Below, one piece after another: positions 1 through 7,672 of a stretch of DNA of 62,067 nt. The stretch covers positions 1-62,067 of the forward strand of contig JAGCXM010000035.1 in the NCBI GenBank assembly GCA_017961325.1, in the 5' to 3' direction. The position numbers and the translations under genes were made by a program. Numbering within the stretch: position 1 is the stretch's first letter; each line of letters opens with the position of its first letter. Source of the DNA: a bacterium. Its GTDB lineage: Bacteria; UBP6; UBA1177. Below the pieces are notes generated by a model that worked only from the letters and a program-made list of their open reading frames with translations, was not told where the DNA came from and searched no databases.

Positions 1-190
1 CTTCAATAGGTCTGGAATCAAAGACTCTGTATCCGGTTGAACAGATACACTCTTGGATGAACCGATGTTCTTCCTCTGAAATTTCGTAATTACAAGTCCC
101 GAGCTCGGATTCACACGACATTTTTTCATTTTCCGCAAAAATAGTTGTCGCAAGCGCAAGCATTGCAATAAAAATCAATGATTTTTTCAT
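1..190 (-). CDS. Secreted Cys-containing protein, partial (C-terminus beyond left edge)
   Basis: The reverse complement opens with ATG at 188-190 and stays open for 63 codons to the window edge. A GGAGA Shine-Dalgarno lies 5 bases before the ATG. The first 19 residues, MKKSLIFIAMLALATTIFA, form a Sec signal peptide with two lysines, a hydrophobic core and a likely cut after Ala19. There is no lipobox. The visible mature part has Cys at residues 26, 33, 48 and 50, which suggests disulphides outside the cytoplasm. I do not recognise the family. It lies downstream of the PFK gene on the same strand, separated by a terminator-like hairpin. Confidence 0.7.
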   Translation of the reverse strand, partial: MKKSLIFIAMLALATTIFAENEKMSCESELGTCNYEISEEEHRFIQECICSTGYRVFDSRPIE

Positions 191-204
191 TGTCGTCTCC
201 ATTA

Positions 205-238
205 AAAATTAAAAAACAACGCTGATTTTTATATCAGC
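205..238 (-). terminator. Probable Rho-independent terminator after the PFK gene
   Basis: GCTGATTTTTATATCAGC at 221-238 is a 6-bp perfect stem (GCTGAT/ATCAGC) with a 6-base loop. On the minus strand it is followed by GTTG and a run of T. The position suits termination of ftsY-pfk transcription, or a leader hairpin of the secreted-protein gene. The stem is short, so the call is tentative. Confidence 0.45.
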
Positions 239-362
239 CTCACTCTTGTTTAGTACCACAAAACATCGATTTTTATTGAAAAAAATTCAAAAAAAAACGA
301 TTAACCATTTGATTTTATTAAGAGATTTTTGCGCAAATTTTCGCGGTTTTTCTATCAGAGGT

Positions 363-1589
363 CTACTTTTGGAGTCCGAGAATGTGCTTGAGGTCGTAAA
401 GCTGCGGATTTTTGAGCCATTTCGAAGCTTTTTCGTAGTCGTTTTCGTCGATGCAGTGGAAATTTTCGACCAGCATTTTGTAGTCGTCGGCTTCGGTATC
501 GACAAGACGCGGTTTGATCTTGCCGGTCTCCGGATCTTCAACATCTTCGAGATAGAGCGGGGAAACCGTTCCGTCGTTGTGGCAGACTACGATGCAGCCC
601 GAAACGCCGCGGTCGAAAAGCTCTTTAACGCCGAAACCGAGCAGCGTGCAGTATTTAAGGTCGAAAGCACACGGAGCGCAGCAGCGGACTTCGTATCCGA
701 TCTCTGTCGGTCTGCATTTTACCTTGAGCCCGAGTTTTTTCAGTTCTTCGTTGAGGAGAACGTTGAATATATGCGCTTTCGAGACGTTTCCGAGTTCAGG
801 ATGTCCGTGCTCGTCGAATGAGAACTTGATACCCGAGCTGACGATCTCTTCGTCCGACATGAAGTGGAAAACGCCTTCGCTTATGATTATTGCGCCGTAG
901 TCCATGCCGTAGATTTTCCTTTTGACGATCGAAGAAATCATCATTTTTATGATTCTGTCAAAGGTGACTTCGACGTTCTTGAACATTTCGGGGATGATTA
1001 TCATCGGATAGTGGCATGCCGCGCCTATTCCGAAAGCAAGATGCCCTGCTTCACGCCCCATCGAGGAGACTACAAACCAGTTTCCGCTCGTTCTTGCATC
1101 TTCGTAAATGGTAGTTGCGATCCTGACACCTTCGTTCTTGGCCGACTGATAGCCGAAAGTCGGAAGTCTTTCGGGCAGCGGAAGGTCGTTGTCGATCGTC
1201 TTCGGAACGTGGATGTTCCTTACCGGAAGATTTTTCTCGTTGAGGTATTTCGTGATCCTGTTAGCAGTGGATGCGGTGTCGTCGCCGCCTATGGTGACAA
1301 GCAGCTCGACATTGTTTTTGATGAAGAAATCGGGCTTGAATTCGCTGTCTTTCGGTTTGTAGCGGCTCATCTTGAGGAAGGAACCGCCGCGGTTGAAGTA
1401 GTGGTCGGCAAGGTCAAAATCGATCTCGACTGTATCTACATTATCGGTAAAGAGGGTCTTAGTGCCGTAGTTGATGCCGATGACTCTGTATCCTGCCTTC
1501 AGAAAGACTTTCGCTATCGAACATACGACCGTGTTTATTCCGGGTGCCGGGCCGCCGGAGCAGAGAATTGCAACAGATTTTTTATCCAT
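363..1589 (-). CDS. pfp: PPi-dependent-type 6-phosphofructokinase
   Basis: 408-residue cytoplasmic phosphofructokinase, which phosphorylates fructose 6-phosphate in glycolysis. The N-terminal glycine loop CSGGPAPGINT starts near residue 10. GGDDT is at 101-105, PKTIDND at 129-135 and MGRE at 177-180. In ATP-dependent enzymes the equivalent motifs read GGDGS and GTIDND. The second Asp of GGDDT and the Lys of PKTIDND are the established markers of pyrophosphate use, so PPi is the predicted donor and the reaction would be reversible. ATG at 1587-1589 is preceded by a GAGG-type ribosome site. The gene starts 37 bases after the end of ftsY on the same strand and is probably co-transcribed with it. 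The PPi specificity is inferred from motifs. Confidence 0.92.
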   Translation of the reverse strand: MDKKSVAILCSGGPAPGINTVVCSIAKVFLKAGYRVIGINYGTKTLFTDNVDTVEIDFDLADHYFNRGGSFLKMSRYKPKDSEFKPDFFIKNNVELLVTIGGDDTASTANRITKYLNEKNLPVRNIHVPKTIDNDLPLPERLPTFGYQSAKNEGVRIATTIYEDARTSGNWFVVSSMGREAGHLAFGIGAACHYPMIIIPEMFKNVEVTFDRIIKMMISSIVKRKIYGMDYGAIIISEGVFHFMSDEEIVSSGIKFSFDEHGHPELGNVSKAHIFNVLLNEELKKLGLKVKCRPTEIGYEVRCCAPCAFDLKYCTLLGFGVKELFDRGVSGCIVVCHNDGTVSPLYLEDVEDPETGKIKPRLVDTEADDYKMLVENFHCIDENDYEKASKWLKNPQLYDLKHILGLQK

Positions 1590-1626
1590 GGTTTTTCCTC
1601 ACAAAATATTGAATAAAATTGAATGG

Positions 1627-2982
1627 TTATTCAAAAAGCGCCTCGACAAATTCATTCGGATCGAAGGGCCTAAGATCTTCTATTTTCTCGCCTACTCCGA
1701 CAAGGTAAACCGGCAGACCGAGTTCTTTAGCTATGCCGATAAGAACGCCGCCCTTCGCGCTGCCGTCGAGCTTCGTGATGATGATTCCGGTAACTTTGAC
1801 CGCCTCGCTGAACTGTTTTGCCTGAGTGAGCGCGTTCTGACCGTTGTTCGCGTCGATCACGATTATCGTTTCATGCGGAGCACCCGGTTTCGCCTTGCCG
1901 ATGACGCGGTTTATCTTGACGAGTTCTTCCATCAGATTGACTCTGTTCTGAAGCCTTCCCGCCGTATCGACAAGAAGAACGTCTACATCTTTGCTCAGCG
2001 CACTGTTTACCGCATTGAAAGCGACCGAAGCCGGATCCGCGCCGTCTTTGTCACTGATAACAGTGCAGTTGTTGCGCTCGCCCCACACTTTGAGCTGCTC
2101 TACCGCCGCAGCCCTGAAAGTGTCTCCTGCCGCCAGCATCGGGATTTTTCCCTGAGCAATGAATTTGTGCGCAAGTTTGCCGATAGTCGTCGTCTTTCCC
2201 GCGCCGTTTACGCCGACCATGAGGAATACCGTCGGTTTTTCGGTGATCTCGGGGAACGGTTTGTGGTTTGCGGTGAGAACTTCGCGGATTTTTTCCTTAA
2301 GGAACTGTCTGACATCATCGCCGCTTGTGAATTTCGAGCGGTTTTTGTTGACGAGATCCATGAGCCAGGAAACTGTCGTGACACCCATGTCGGCAGTGTA
2401 AAGGATCTCTTCAAGCTCTTCGATAAGATCATCATCGACGACGCTGTTTTTGAAAAGGCCGAGAAGACGCGACATGAATCCGCCTTTTTTAGTCTTTTCG
2501 AGACCGCTTTTTATCGTCGCGGCTGGGATTTCGGGTTCAATCGGCTTTTGAGACGTCTCAGGTGACATCTCTACAGGTTCAGGTTCCGCGGGTTTTTCAG
2601 ATTGTACTGACGTTTCATGAAATATTTGTACAGGTTCGGCCGGCTGTTCCTCATCAGGTGACGACTCTACGGGTTCGGCCGGCTGCTTCTCGTTCGGTGA
2701 CGTCTCTAAAGGTACTGTTTTTTCTTCAAAAAGCTGGATCTCGGCACCAGCCTCTTTGAAAGGCGGTTCTTCCGTGTCTTCGACAATCGGCTCTATTTCC
2801 GCTTTCAGCTTTTTGTCGGCTTTTATGAGCTTGTCGATTTCGTCTTCTTCTGGTTCTTCGTTTTTAACTTTCTTCTTATCGGGCCAGAAGATCACAACCA
2901 AAAGCAGAAGCAAAAGAACTGCCGGCACGATATAGAAAAACAACTCGCCGTTTTTAAGGCTTTCTTCAATCCACGCTTCCAT
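1627..2982 (-). CDS. ftsY: Signal recognition particle receptor FtsY
   Basis: 451-residue SRP receptor GTPase that docks ribosome-SRP complexes at the inner membrane. A single transmembrane segment (about residues 14-33, Leu/Val-rich) is followed by a long acidic Glu/Pro linker. The linker contains a tandem repeat built on EEQPAEPVE-like units. The NG domain follows, with G1 GVNGAGKTTT at about 257-266, then DTFRAAAVEQL, DTAGRLQ, TKLDGSAKGG and the closing GVGEKIEDLRPF. The ATG at 2980-2982 is preferred over an upstream in-frame TTG because GGAG lies 6 bases before it. An integral N-terminal helix is not universal in FtsY and would give permanent membrane attachment. The linker repeat may vary in length between strains. 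Confidence 0.96.
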   Translation of the reverse strand: MEAWIEESLKNGELFFYIVPAVLLLLLLVVIFWPDKKKVKNEEPEEDEIDKLIKADKKLKAEIEPIVEDTEEPPFKEAGAEIQLFEEKTVPLETSPNEKQPAEPVESSPDEEQPAEPVQIFHETSVQSEKPAEPEPVEMSPETSQKPIEPEIPAATIKSGLEKTKKGGFMSRLLGLFKNSVVDDDLIEELEEILYTADMGVTTVSWLMDLVNKNRSKFTSGDDVRQFLKEKIREVLTANHKPFPEITEKPTVFLMVGVNGAGKTTTIGKLAHKFIAQGKIPMLAAGDTFRAAAVEQLKVWGERNNCTVISDKDGADPASVAFNAVNSALSKDVDVLLVDTAGRLQNRVNLMEELVKINRVIGKAKPGAPHETIIVIDANNGQNALTQAKQFSEAVKVTGIIITKLDGSAKGGVLIGIAKELGLPVYLVGVGEKIEDLRPFDPNEFVEALFE

Positions 2983-3091
2983 ATCAAACTCCAAAAATCA
3001 TTAAAAAAATCGGCTAACTGCCGAAAAACACATTATTATTGTCAAAAAGTGCATTAAATCAAGAAAAAGTCGGATTTTGTCAGCGCGTAAT

Positions 3092-3613
3092 TCATTTCAC
3101 GCAGCGGACGGGATAGCTGTTCTGTTTGTGGACATCTACGATTTTCGCTTCGTAAAAATCGATATACCATGCACCATCGTCTCCCATTTCAGAAGACGAC
3201 CAGAGACCGCCCAAATCACCGAATCTGCTGTATTTTCCGCTTTCATCGAATTCACACAGACATGATCTGGACCAGCATGAATCGTAAGAAAGACATCCTC
3301 TTTCATGGCTCACGTGACATTCTCCGCCCCTAACAGTACCGTAGCAATCCTGAACAAGAGTCCTAAGCTCGTCGATATTAGGGAGATGCCACTTTTTGAC
3401 GCCGCCTTCTTCAAGATTTTCGCAGTAAAAAACTGCTTCGCTCCAGATTTTGGAATGTGACGTCTTTTCAGACCATGAAAGTCCGCTCGCAGTGTCAATG
3501 CAAGGAAAAACGGGATCATCACCGCATTCGGGAACGTCTGCAGCAGATTCGCTTCCGCCGCACGAAACCACGATAAAAATCACGGCAGTTAAAAGAAAAA
3601 CGAGTTTTTTCAT
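3092..3613 (-). CDS. Small DUF1566 (Lcl-domain) lipoprotein
   Basis: About 173 residues. The signal peptide ends in the lipobox FIVVSC, so the product is a lipoprotein modified by Lgt and LspA. After a short Ser/Ala linker the whole mature protein is one DUF1566/Lcl-type domain, recognised by CIDTASGLSWSEKTS, the KKWHLPNIDELRTLVQDC motif, GGLWSSSEMGDDGAWYIDF and a closing YPVRCVK. Several Cys pairs suggest disulphides. The inner ATG at 3611-3613 is chosen because it begins the signal peptide directly; a start four codons upstream is possible. The domain closely resembles the C-terminal part of the products at 45226-46023 and 8332-9840. Its function is unknown. In other bacteria the domain is common in large surface-lipoprotein families. 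Confidence 0.85.
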   Translation of the reverse strand: MKKLVFLLTAVIFIVVSCGGSESAADVPECGDDPVFPCIDTASGLSWSEKTSHSKIWSEAVFYCENLEEGGVKKWHLPNIDELRTLVQDCYGTVRGGECHVSHERGCLSYDSCWSRSCLCEFDESGKYSRFGDLGGLWSSSEMGDDGAWYIDFYEAKIVDVHKQNSYPVRCVK

Positions 3614-3740
3614 AGCACACGCCAAAAAAACTTAATAAAACAGCAGAGATGATATCCGTAAACGCCCTTTTGTCCAGTCCGGGAGAAATGCACTTACCGA
3701 AAACGGCGCAAAAAATAATTGTTTTATGAAGATTTATTTA

Positions 3741-3769
3741 TTGACTCGTTCTTTTAAAAACACTATTTT
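3741..3769 (+). promoter_or_regulatory. Sigma-70 promoter for the acyl-CoA synthetase gene
   Basis: TTGACT (3741-3746), a 17-base spacer and TATTTT (3764-3769). The predicted start of transcription near 3776 lies after the in-frame ATG at 3726, which supports translation from ATG 3801. Confidence 0.65.
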
Positions 3770-3800
3770 TAACAGTCTTATGCTTTTTATGGAGAGCAAC

Positions 3801-5480
3801 ATGTTGAATGCAGATCTTGTAAAAACATTTGAAAATGCTTTTAAAAACAACTGGGAAAAGCCCTGTTTCAGCGATTACGGCTCAGATCCGCTCACATTCG
3901 GCGAAGTTGCCCGTAAAATCAAGGAATTTCACGCTGTTTTCAGCGGTCTCGGCATAAAAAAGGGGGATAAGATCGCCCTTTGCGGCAAAAATTCGTCAAA
4001 CTGGGCGGTAACATATCTTGCAGCCGTGACTTACGGAGCGGTCATAGTGCCGCTGCTCAACGATTTTACGGCGGAAGAGATCCATCACCTCGTCAACCAC
4101 TCCGATTCAAAGCTCTTCTTCGCTTCGGAAATCATTATAGAAAAGCTTGATTTTGCACAGCTCCCTGAAATAGAGGCTGTTTTCAAGCTTGAAGATATGT
4201 CGGCAGTCTTTTCAAAAGAAGAAAATCTGAACGGAAAAGTTGCCGGAATTATTGAAAATTTTGCCAAAACCCAGACCGTTACGAAAGAGACGCTCGCGTT
4301 CGAAATTCCTGCAAAAACCGACCTTGCAACGATAGTTTACACCTCGGGGACCACAGGTTTTTCAAAAGGTGTCATGATTTCGCACAACTGTCTTATGGCC
4401 AACATTCAGTACGCAATCGACTCTCTTCCGAACGGCGGTGACGCAATGGTTTCGTTTCTTCCGCTGGCACACTGCTTCGGATGCGCTTTCGACTTCCTTC
4501 TTCAGGTCGCTAGAGGACTTCACATCATTTTTATGAGCAAAACCCCTACTCCGAAAATCCTCATAAAGGCTTTCAGCGAAGTTCAGCCTTTTCTCGTAAT
4601 TTCAGTACCTCTCATTCTCGAAAAAATATACACTTCGAAGATCCGTCCGCTGCTTGACACAAAAAAAATGAAGATACTTATGGCGATTCCGGGCATCAGA
4701 CAGATCATAATGAAAAAAATCGGCAGGGGAATCAGCGATTTCTTCGGCGGGAAATGCTATGAAGTCATCTCCGGCGGTGCCGCCTTCAACCCGAAAATCG
4801 AATCATTCCTTCTCAAGGCGGGCGTCAGATTCACAACGGGATACGGAATGACCGAATGCGCGCCGCTTGTCGCCTACACCGATTATGCAGACAACCGCAA
4901 AATCGGAAGCTGCGGCAAAATAATGACCTATCTCACCGCAAAAATAGAAAATCCCGACAAAAAAGGTATCGGCGAAATCTGCGTCAAAGGCGAAAACATA
5001 ATGAGCGGCTACTACAAAATGGAGAAGGAAACAGCTGAAGTCCTCGACAGCGAAGGATGGCTCCACACCGGTGATCTGGGCAGAATCGACAAAGACGGAT
5101 TCCTCTTCATCTGCGGAAGACTGAAAAACATGATTCTTTCAGCTTCAGGTCAGAACATCTATCCCGAAGAGATCGAACTCAAGATCAACTATATGCCTTT
5201 CGTTTCCGAATCGCTCGTTCTCGATGCCGGCAAAGGAAGACTGGTCGCCTTCGTCTACCCAGATTACGACAAGATGAAAGCGGAAAACGTCACGGAAGAG
5301 CAGCTTGCCGAAATCATGCAACAGAACCGCGCCGAACTTAACGAAACGCTTCCGGCATACGCAAAAGTTTCGGAAATCAGAATCCATCCCGAAGAATTCC
5401 AGAAAACTTCGACCAAAAAGATAAAAAGAACTCTTTACACCCATCTTGTCGACAAGAAGAAAGGATTCCGGAAACACTGA
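3801..5480 (+). CDS. Long-chain acyl-CoA synthetase / AMP-forming ligase
   Basis: 559-residue ANL-superfamily adenylating enzyme, most like bacterial long-chain fatty acid CoA ligases (FadD-like). It would activate a carboxylate with ATP and join it to CoA. The P-loop-like motif YTSGTTGFSKG, the adenine-binding TGYGMTECAP, and the hinge and ribose-binding motif GWLHTGDLGRIDKDGF are all present. A C-terminal domain carries the usual catalytic Lys region (KTSTKKIKRTLY). The start is set at ATG 3801, with GGAGAG 7 bases upstream; an ATG at 3726 lies before the promoter. It stands alone, convergent with the Fic gene 11 bases downstream. Substrate length cannot be told from sequence. Confidence 0.9.
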   Translation: MLNADLVKTFENAFKNNWEKPCFSDYGSDPLTFGEVARKIKEFHAVFSGLGIKKGDKIALCGKNSSNWAVTYLAAVTYGAVIVPLLNDFTAEEIHHLVNHSDSKLFFASEIIIEKLDFAQLPEIEAVFKLEDMSAVFSKEENLNGKVAGIIENFAKTQTVTKETLAFEIPAKTDLATIVYTSGTTGFSKGVMISHNCLMANIQYAIDSLPNGGDAMVSFLPLAHCFGCAFDFLLQVARGLHIIFMSKTPTPKILIKAFSEVQPFLVISVPLILEKIYTSKIRPLLDTKKMKILMAIPGIRQIIMKKIGRGISDFFGGKCYEVISGGAAFNPKIESFLLKAGVRFTTGYGMTECAPLVAYTDYADNRKIGSCGKIMTYLTAKIENPDKKGIGEICVKGENIMSGYYKMEKETAEVLDSEGWLHTGDLGRIDKDGFLFICGRLKNMILSASGQNIYPEEIELKINYMPFVSESLVLDAGKGRLVAFVYPDYDKMKAENVTEEQLAEIMQQNRAELNETLPAYAKVSEIRIHPEEFQKTSTKKIKRTLYTHLVDKKKGFRKH

Positions 5481-5491
5481 GAAAAGCAGAA

Positions 5492-6619
5492 TCACTCAAC
5501 AATCTGCCAGTAACCGTTTTTTGCAGCACCGACACGTCTGAGAAGACCTTTTTCCCGAAGTTTTTTCACCTGCATTTCGATTGCGCGTTTCGAACGGTTC
5601 GTTCTGCAGGCAATCTCCTGTAAAGTAATCTTGGGATTGTTTCTGATCAGTTCAAGAATTTGCACCGAAGTTTTTTCGTTTACACCGAAACTTTTAGCCG
5701 CTTCAACCGAAGTTTTTTCATTTATACCGAAGTTTTTGTCTGTTTGTTCCGAAGTTTTTTCCGATGTCTTTTCCGTATATTTATCATAATCGACATGGGT
5801 TTCCCTGTTTTTAAGTTCGTTGTGTTCGCCAAGAAGAAGATTGCGGAAAAATTTTTCGAGGAAAACCGGATTTTCGGAAATCCCTTTCTGAAGATTGGCA
5901 TAATTTGCCCTGACAAGCGCGTTTCTGAAATACCAGCTGTTCTGTGCAAAAATGTCGTTACCTGCCCTGAAGCCGAGCGAACGCAGATATTTTATAGTAA
6001 AAACCGCAGTAGTCCGCGTGTTCCCCTCGCCGAAAGCGTGGATCTGCCACAGACGCGATACAAAAAAAGTGATGTGGCGGACGATTTCATCCATCGAAAG
6101 GTTTTTGTAACGGAACTTGCGCTCCTGCTCAAAATCGTATTCCAAAGCGGTTTTAAGCTCGAATGCCGCGCCGTAAGTCACGGTGTCTCCGTTAAGAACC
6201 CACTCGCTTTTCGTAATATCGTAGTCGCGGATTCTTCCGGCAAACTTGAAAATTCCGTCAAAAAGCCTTTTGTGAACCGCAATCAGATAGGACGGACTGA
6301 AATTAAACGAAGGCTCGCTCAAAATCTGCGCGATGCGGCTTGAAACCTTGTCTGCTTCCTCGGTGCGCCTATCGGTGTTTTGAAGCCTGAAAGCCCTGCT
6401 TTTGTAGTATGAATCAATCAGACGGCCGACATCAGCGAACGAAATTTCACCTTCAATGTTGCGTTTCGCGGTTTTGTAAAGATATTCCGAAGGCTTGAGC
6501 CCGTCCACCTGCTGCAAACCGATGGCTGTCGACCACGCTAAACTCTTTTCCTTTTTATCCGCCTCGGTATGACGGACATATTTCTCGAAATCCACTTCGT
6601 AAGGACTTTTTTTCGGCAT
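5492..6619 (-). CDS. Fic-family protein with VbhA-like N-terminus and C-terminal winged helix
   Basis: 375 residues. Fic enzymes transfer AMP or another nucleotide moiety to target hydroxyls. The active-site loop is HAFGEGNTR (residues 194-202), with catalytic His194 followed by Ala instead of the usual Pro. The GNTRTT variant is typical of one Fic subgroup. The N-terminus (about 25-72) resembles the VbhA antitoxin fold: GLQQVDGLKPS aligns with the VbhA region holding the inhibitory Glu, but here the Glu is Asp and the Ser/Thr is Leu. Residues about 278-312 hold four or five imperfect EKTS/NEKTSV repeats. The last 65 residues form a helix-turn-helix (NPKITLQEIACRTNRSKRAI) that could allow autoregulation. 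It is transcribed divergently from the TIR gene, in a region that looks acquired. The antitoxin-like reading is inference. Confidence 0.88.
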   Translation of the reverse strand: MPKKSPYEVDFEKYVRHTEADKKEKSLAWSTAIGLQQVDGLKPSEYLYKTAKRNIEGEISFADVGRLIDSYYKSRAFRLQNTDRRTEEADKVSSRIAQILSEPSFNFSPSYLIAVHKRLFDGIFKFAGRIRDYDITKSEWVLNGDTVTYGAAFELKTALEYDFEQERKFRYKNLSMDEIVRHITFFVSRLWQIHAFGEGNTRTTAVFTIKYLRSLGFRAGNDIFAQNSWYFRNALVRANYANLQKGISENPVFLEKFFRNLLLGEHNELKNRETHVDYDKYTEKTSEKTSEQTDKNFGINEKTSVEAAKSFGVNEKTSVQILELIRNNPKITLQEIACRTNRSKRAIEMQVKKLREKGLLRRVGAAKNGYWQIVE

Positions 6620-6675
6620 TTTTCGAACCTTTTCTAAATATCAAATTCATTCCGAAATATCACAAAAAACGCGGA

Positions 6676-6703
6676 ATTATACTCAATTTTTCGAGAAATG
6701 CGA
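6676..6703 (-). promoter_or_regulatory. Possible promoter of the Fic gene
   Basis: On the minus strand TATAAT (complement of 6676-6681) lies 16 bases from a poor -35, TCGCAT (complement of 6698-6703). The spacer holds two similar CGAGAAA and GCGAGAT units that might be operator half-sites for the Fic winged helix. Tentative. Confidence 0.4.
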
Positions 6704-6720
6704 GATATCAGAATGATTGT

Positions 6721-6748
6721 TTGAACTATTTGTGGAAAATTATATAAT
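6721..6748 (+). promoter_or_regulatory. Sigma-70 promoter of the TIR gene
   Basis: TTGAAC (6721-6726), a 16-base spacer and a perfect TATAAT (6743-6748), about 60 bases before the TIR start codon. It lies back to back with the possible Fic promoter. Confidence 0.65.
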
Positions 6749-6808
6749 CGCTGCGCTTGATTTCAGGTTCACGGAATCAGGGCCAAATCAATAGTTGGAG
6801 TACAAAAG

Positions 6809-7624
6809 ATGAAGTATGATGTTTTTATTTCGCATGCAAATTCAGACAAGGAAGAGTATGTTAACGACCTTAAATCATCTATAGATCAATTGGGAGTTAA
6901 CGTTTTTTATGACAAGGATACTTTGCAGTGGGGTGATAACTGGAAGCAAAAAATGTTAGAAGGAATCAAAAATGCTGAGTTTGCCATTATTGTTATTTCT
7001 AAAAGTTTTTTCGGACGTGAGTGGACGGAAAAAGAGCTTAACGATTTTTTGGAAAGACAAAACTCAAATGGGCAAAAGATTATTCTTCCAATTCTTCATA
7101 ATATCTCTTTTGATGAGCTAAAAGAACACTATCCTTCTATTGCTGACATACAAGCGATCGAGTCAAACAAATATTCCTGTGATAAAATCGCACTTTTTTT
7201 TGCGAAACAACTAATACAACGCATCAGAACTAACAATTCGGATGACGGAAAAAGAATAGAATCAGACGATCAGACATATATATCACGTCTAAAACAAGCT
7301 TACGATTCTTTAATGGAGTTCAGAAGGTCAATTCAAATTAACGATGACCAAAAGATAGACATGAAAAAATTAACGGAATCTGTCCAAAAAATATATGAGT
7401 ATTATGAGTATTACAACACTTTTTCTGATTCCAATAATGATGCTCGTATTTGTAAAGCAAAAGAAATTGTGGATCAATTTAATGTGTGCCTAAACAAATT
7501 GCACATTTTGAAAAACTCTCCGTCATCAGTAACTCCTTTAGAATTAACACACCTAAATGATGACCTGCAAAACCTATTAACCATTATCATTCAAGCATTA
7601 CACGAAGAAGGCGTGACACTTTAA
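6809..7624 (+). CDS. TIR-domain protein with unknown helical C-terminus
   Basis: 271 residues. Residues 1-130 form a bacterial TIR domain: YDVFISHANSDK at the start, FYDKDTLQWGDNW, IIVISKSFFGREWTEKEL, then LPILHNIS. In NAD-cleaving TIR proteins a Glu four residues after a conserved Trp is catalytic; here Trp72 and Glu76 fit. The protein could therefore be an NAD-consuming effector, as in several anti-phage systems. Residues about 150-271 are charged and probably helical, with no family I can name; this may be a sensing or oligomerising part. The gene is more AT-rich than its neighbours, has its own TATAAT promoter, and sits between the divergent Fic gene and a broken ORF6N gene. No sensor gene of a known TIR defence type is adjacent. 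Confidence 0.88.
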   Translation: MKYDVFISHANSDKEEYVNDLKSSIDQLGVNVFYDKDTLQWGDNWKQKMLEGIKNAEFAIIVISKSFFGREWTEKELNDFLERQNSNGQKIILPILHNISFDELKEHYPSIADIQAIESNKYSCDKIALFFAKQLIQRIRTNNSDDGKRIESDDQTYISRLKQAYDSLMEFRRSIQINDDQKIDMKKLTESVQKIYEYYEYYNTFSDSNNDARICKAKEIVDQFNVCLNKLHILKNSPSSVTPLELTHLNDDLQNLLTIIIQALHEEGVTL

Positions 7625-7672
7625 GAAAAGAGCGAACAAAATAGTTTCCGTAAATTTTCTTTGAGATTTAAA

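Noticed and set aside
3011-3030. Hairpin CGGC/GCCG with T-run in the ftsY leader as an attenuator
   Set aside because: The stem is only four base pairs and the T-run merges with the ribosome-site region. Too weak to call.
3726-3800. Upstream start codon for the acyl-CoA synthetase
   Set aside because: A good promoter lies within this stretch, so a transcript would begin after the codon. The ATG at 3801 has a ribosome site.
5655-5775. Regular repeats that might be a small CRISPR array
   Set aside because: Units are short, uneven and in frame in the Fic gene, giving EKTS peptide repeats. There are no cas genes.
6450-6470. NIEGEIS in the Fic protein as the inhibitory (S/T)-x3-E-G motif
   Set aside because: The residue four before the Glu is Lys, not Ser or Thr, and the VbhA-like alignment points to the earlier QQVDG segment.
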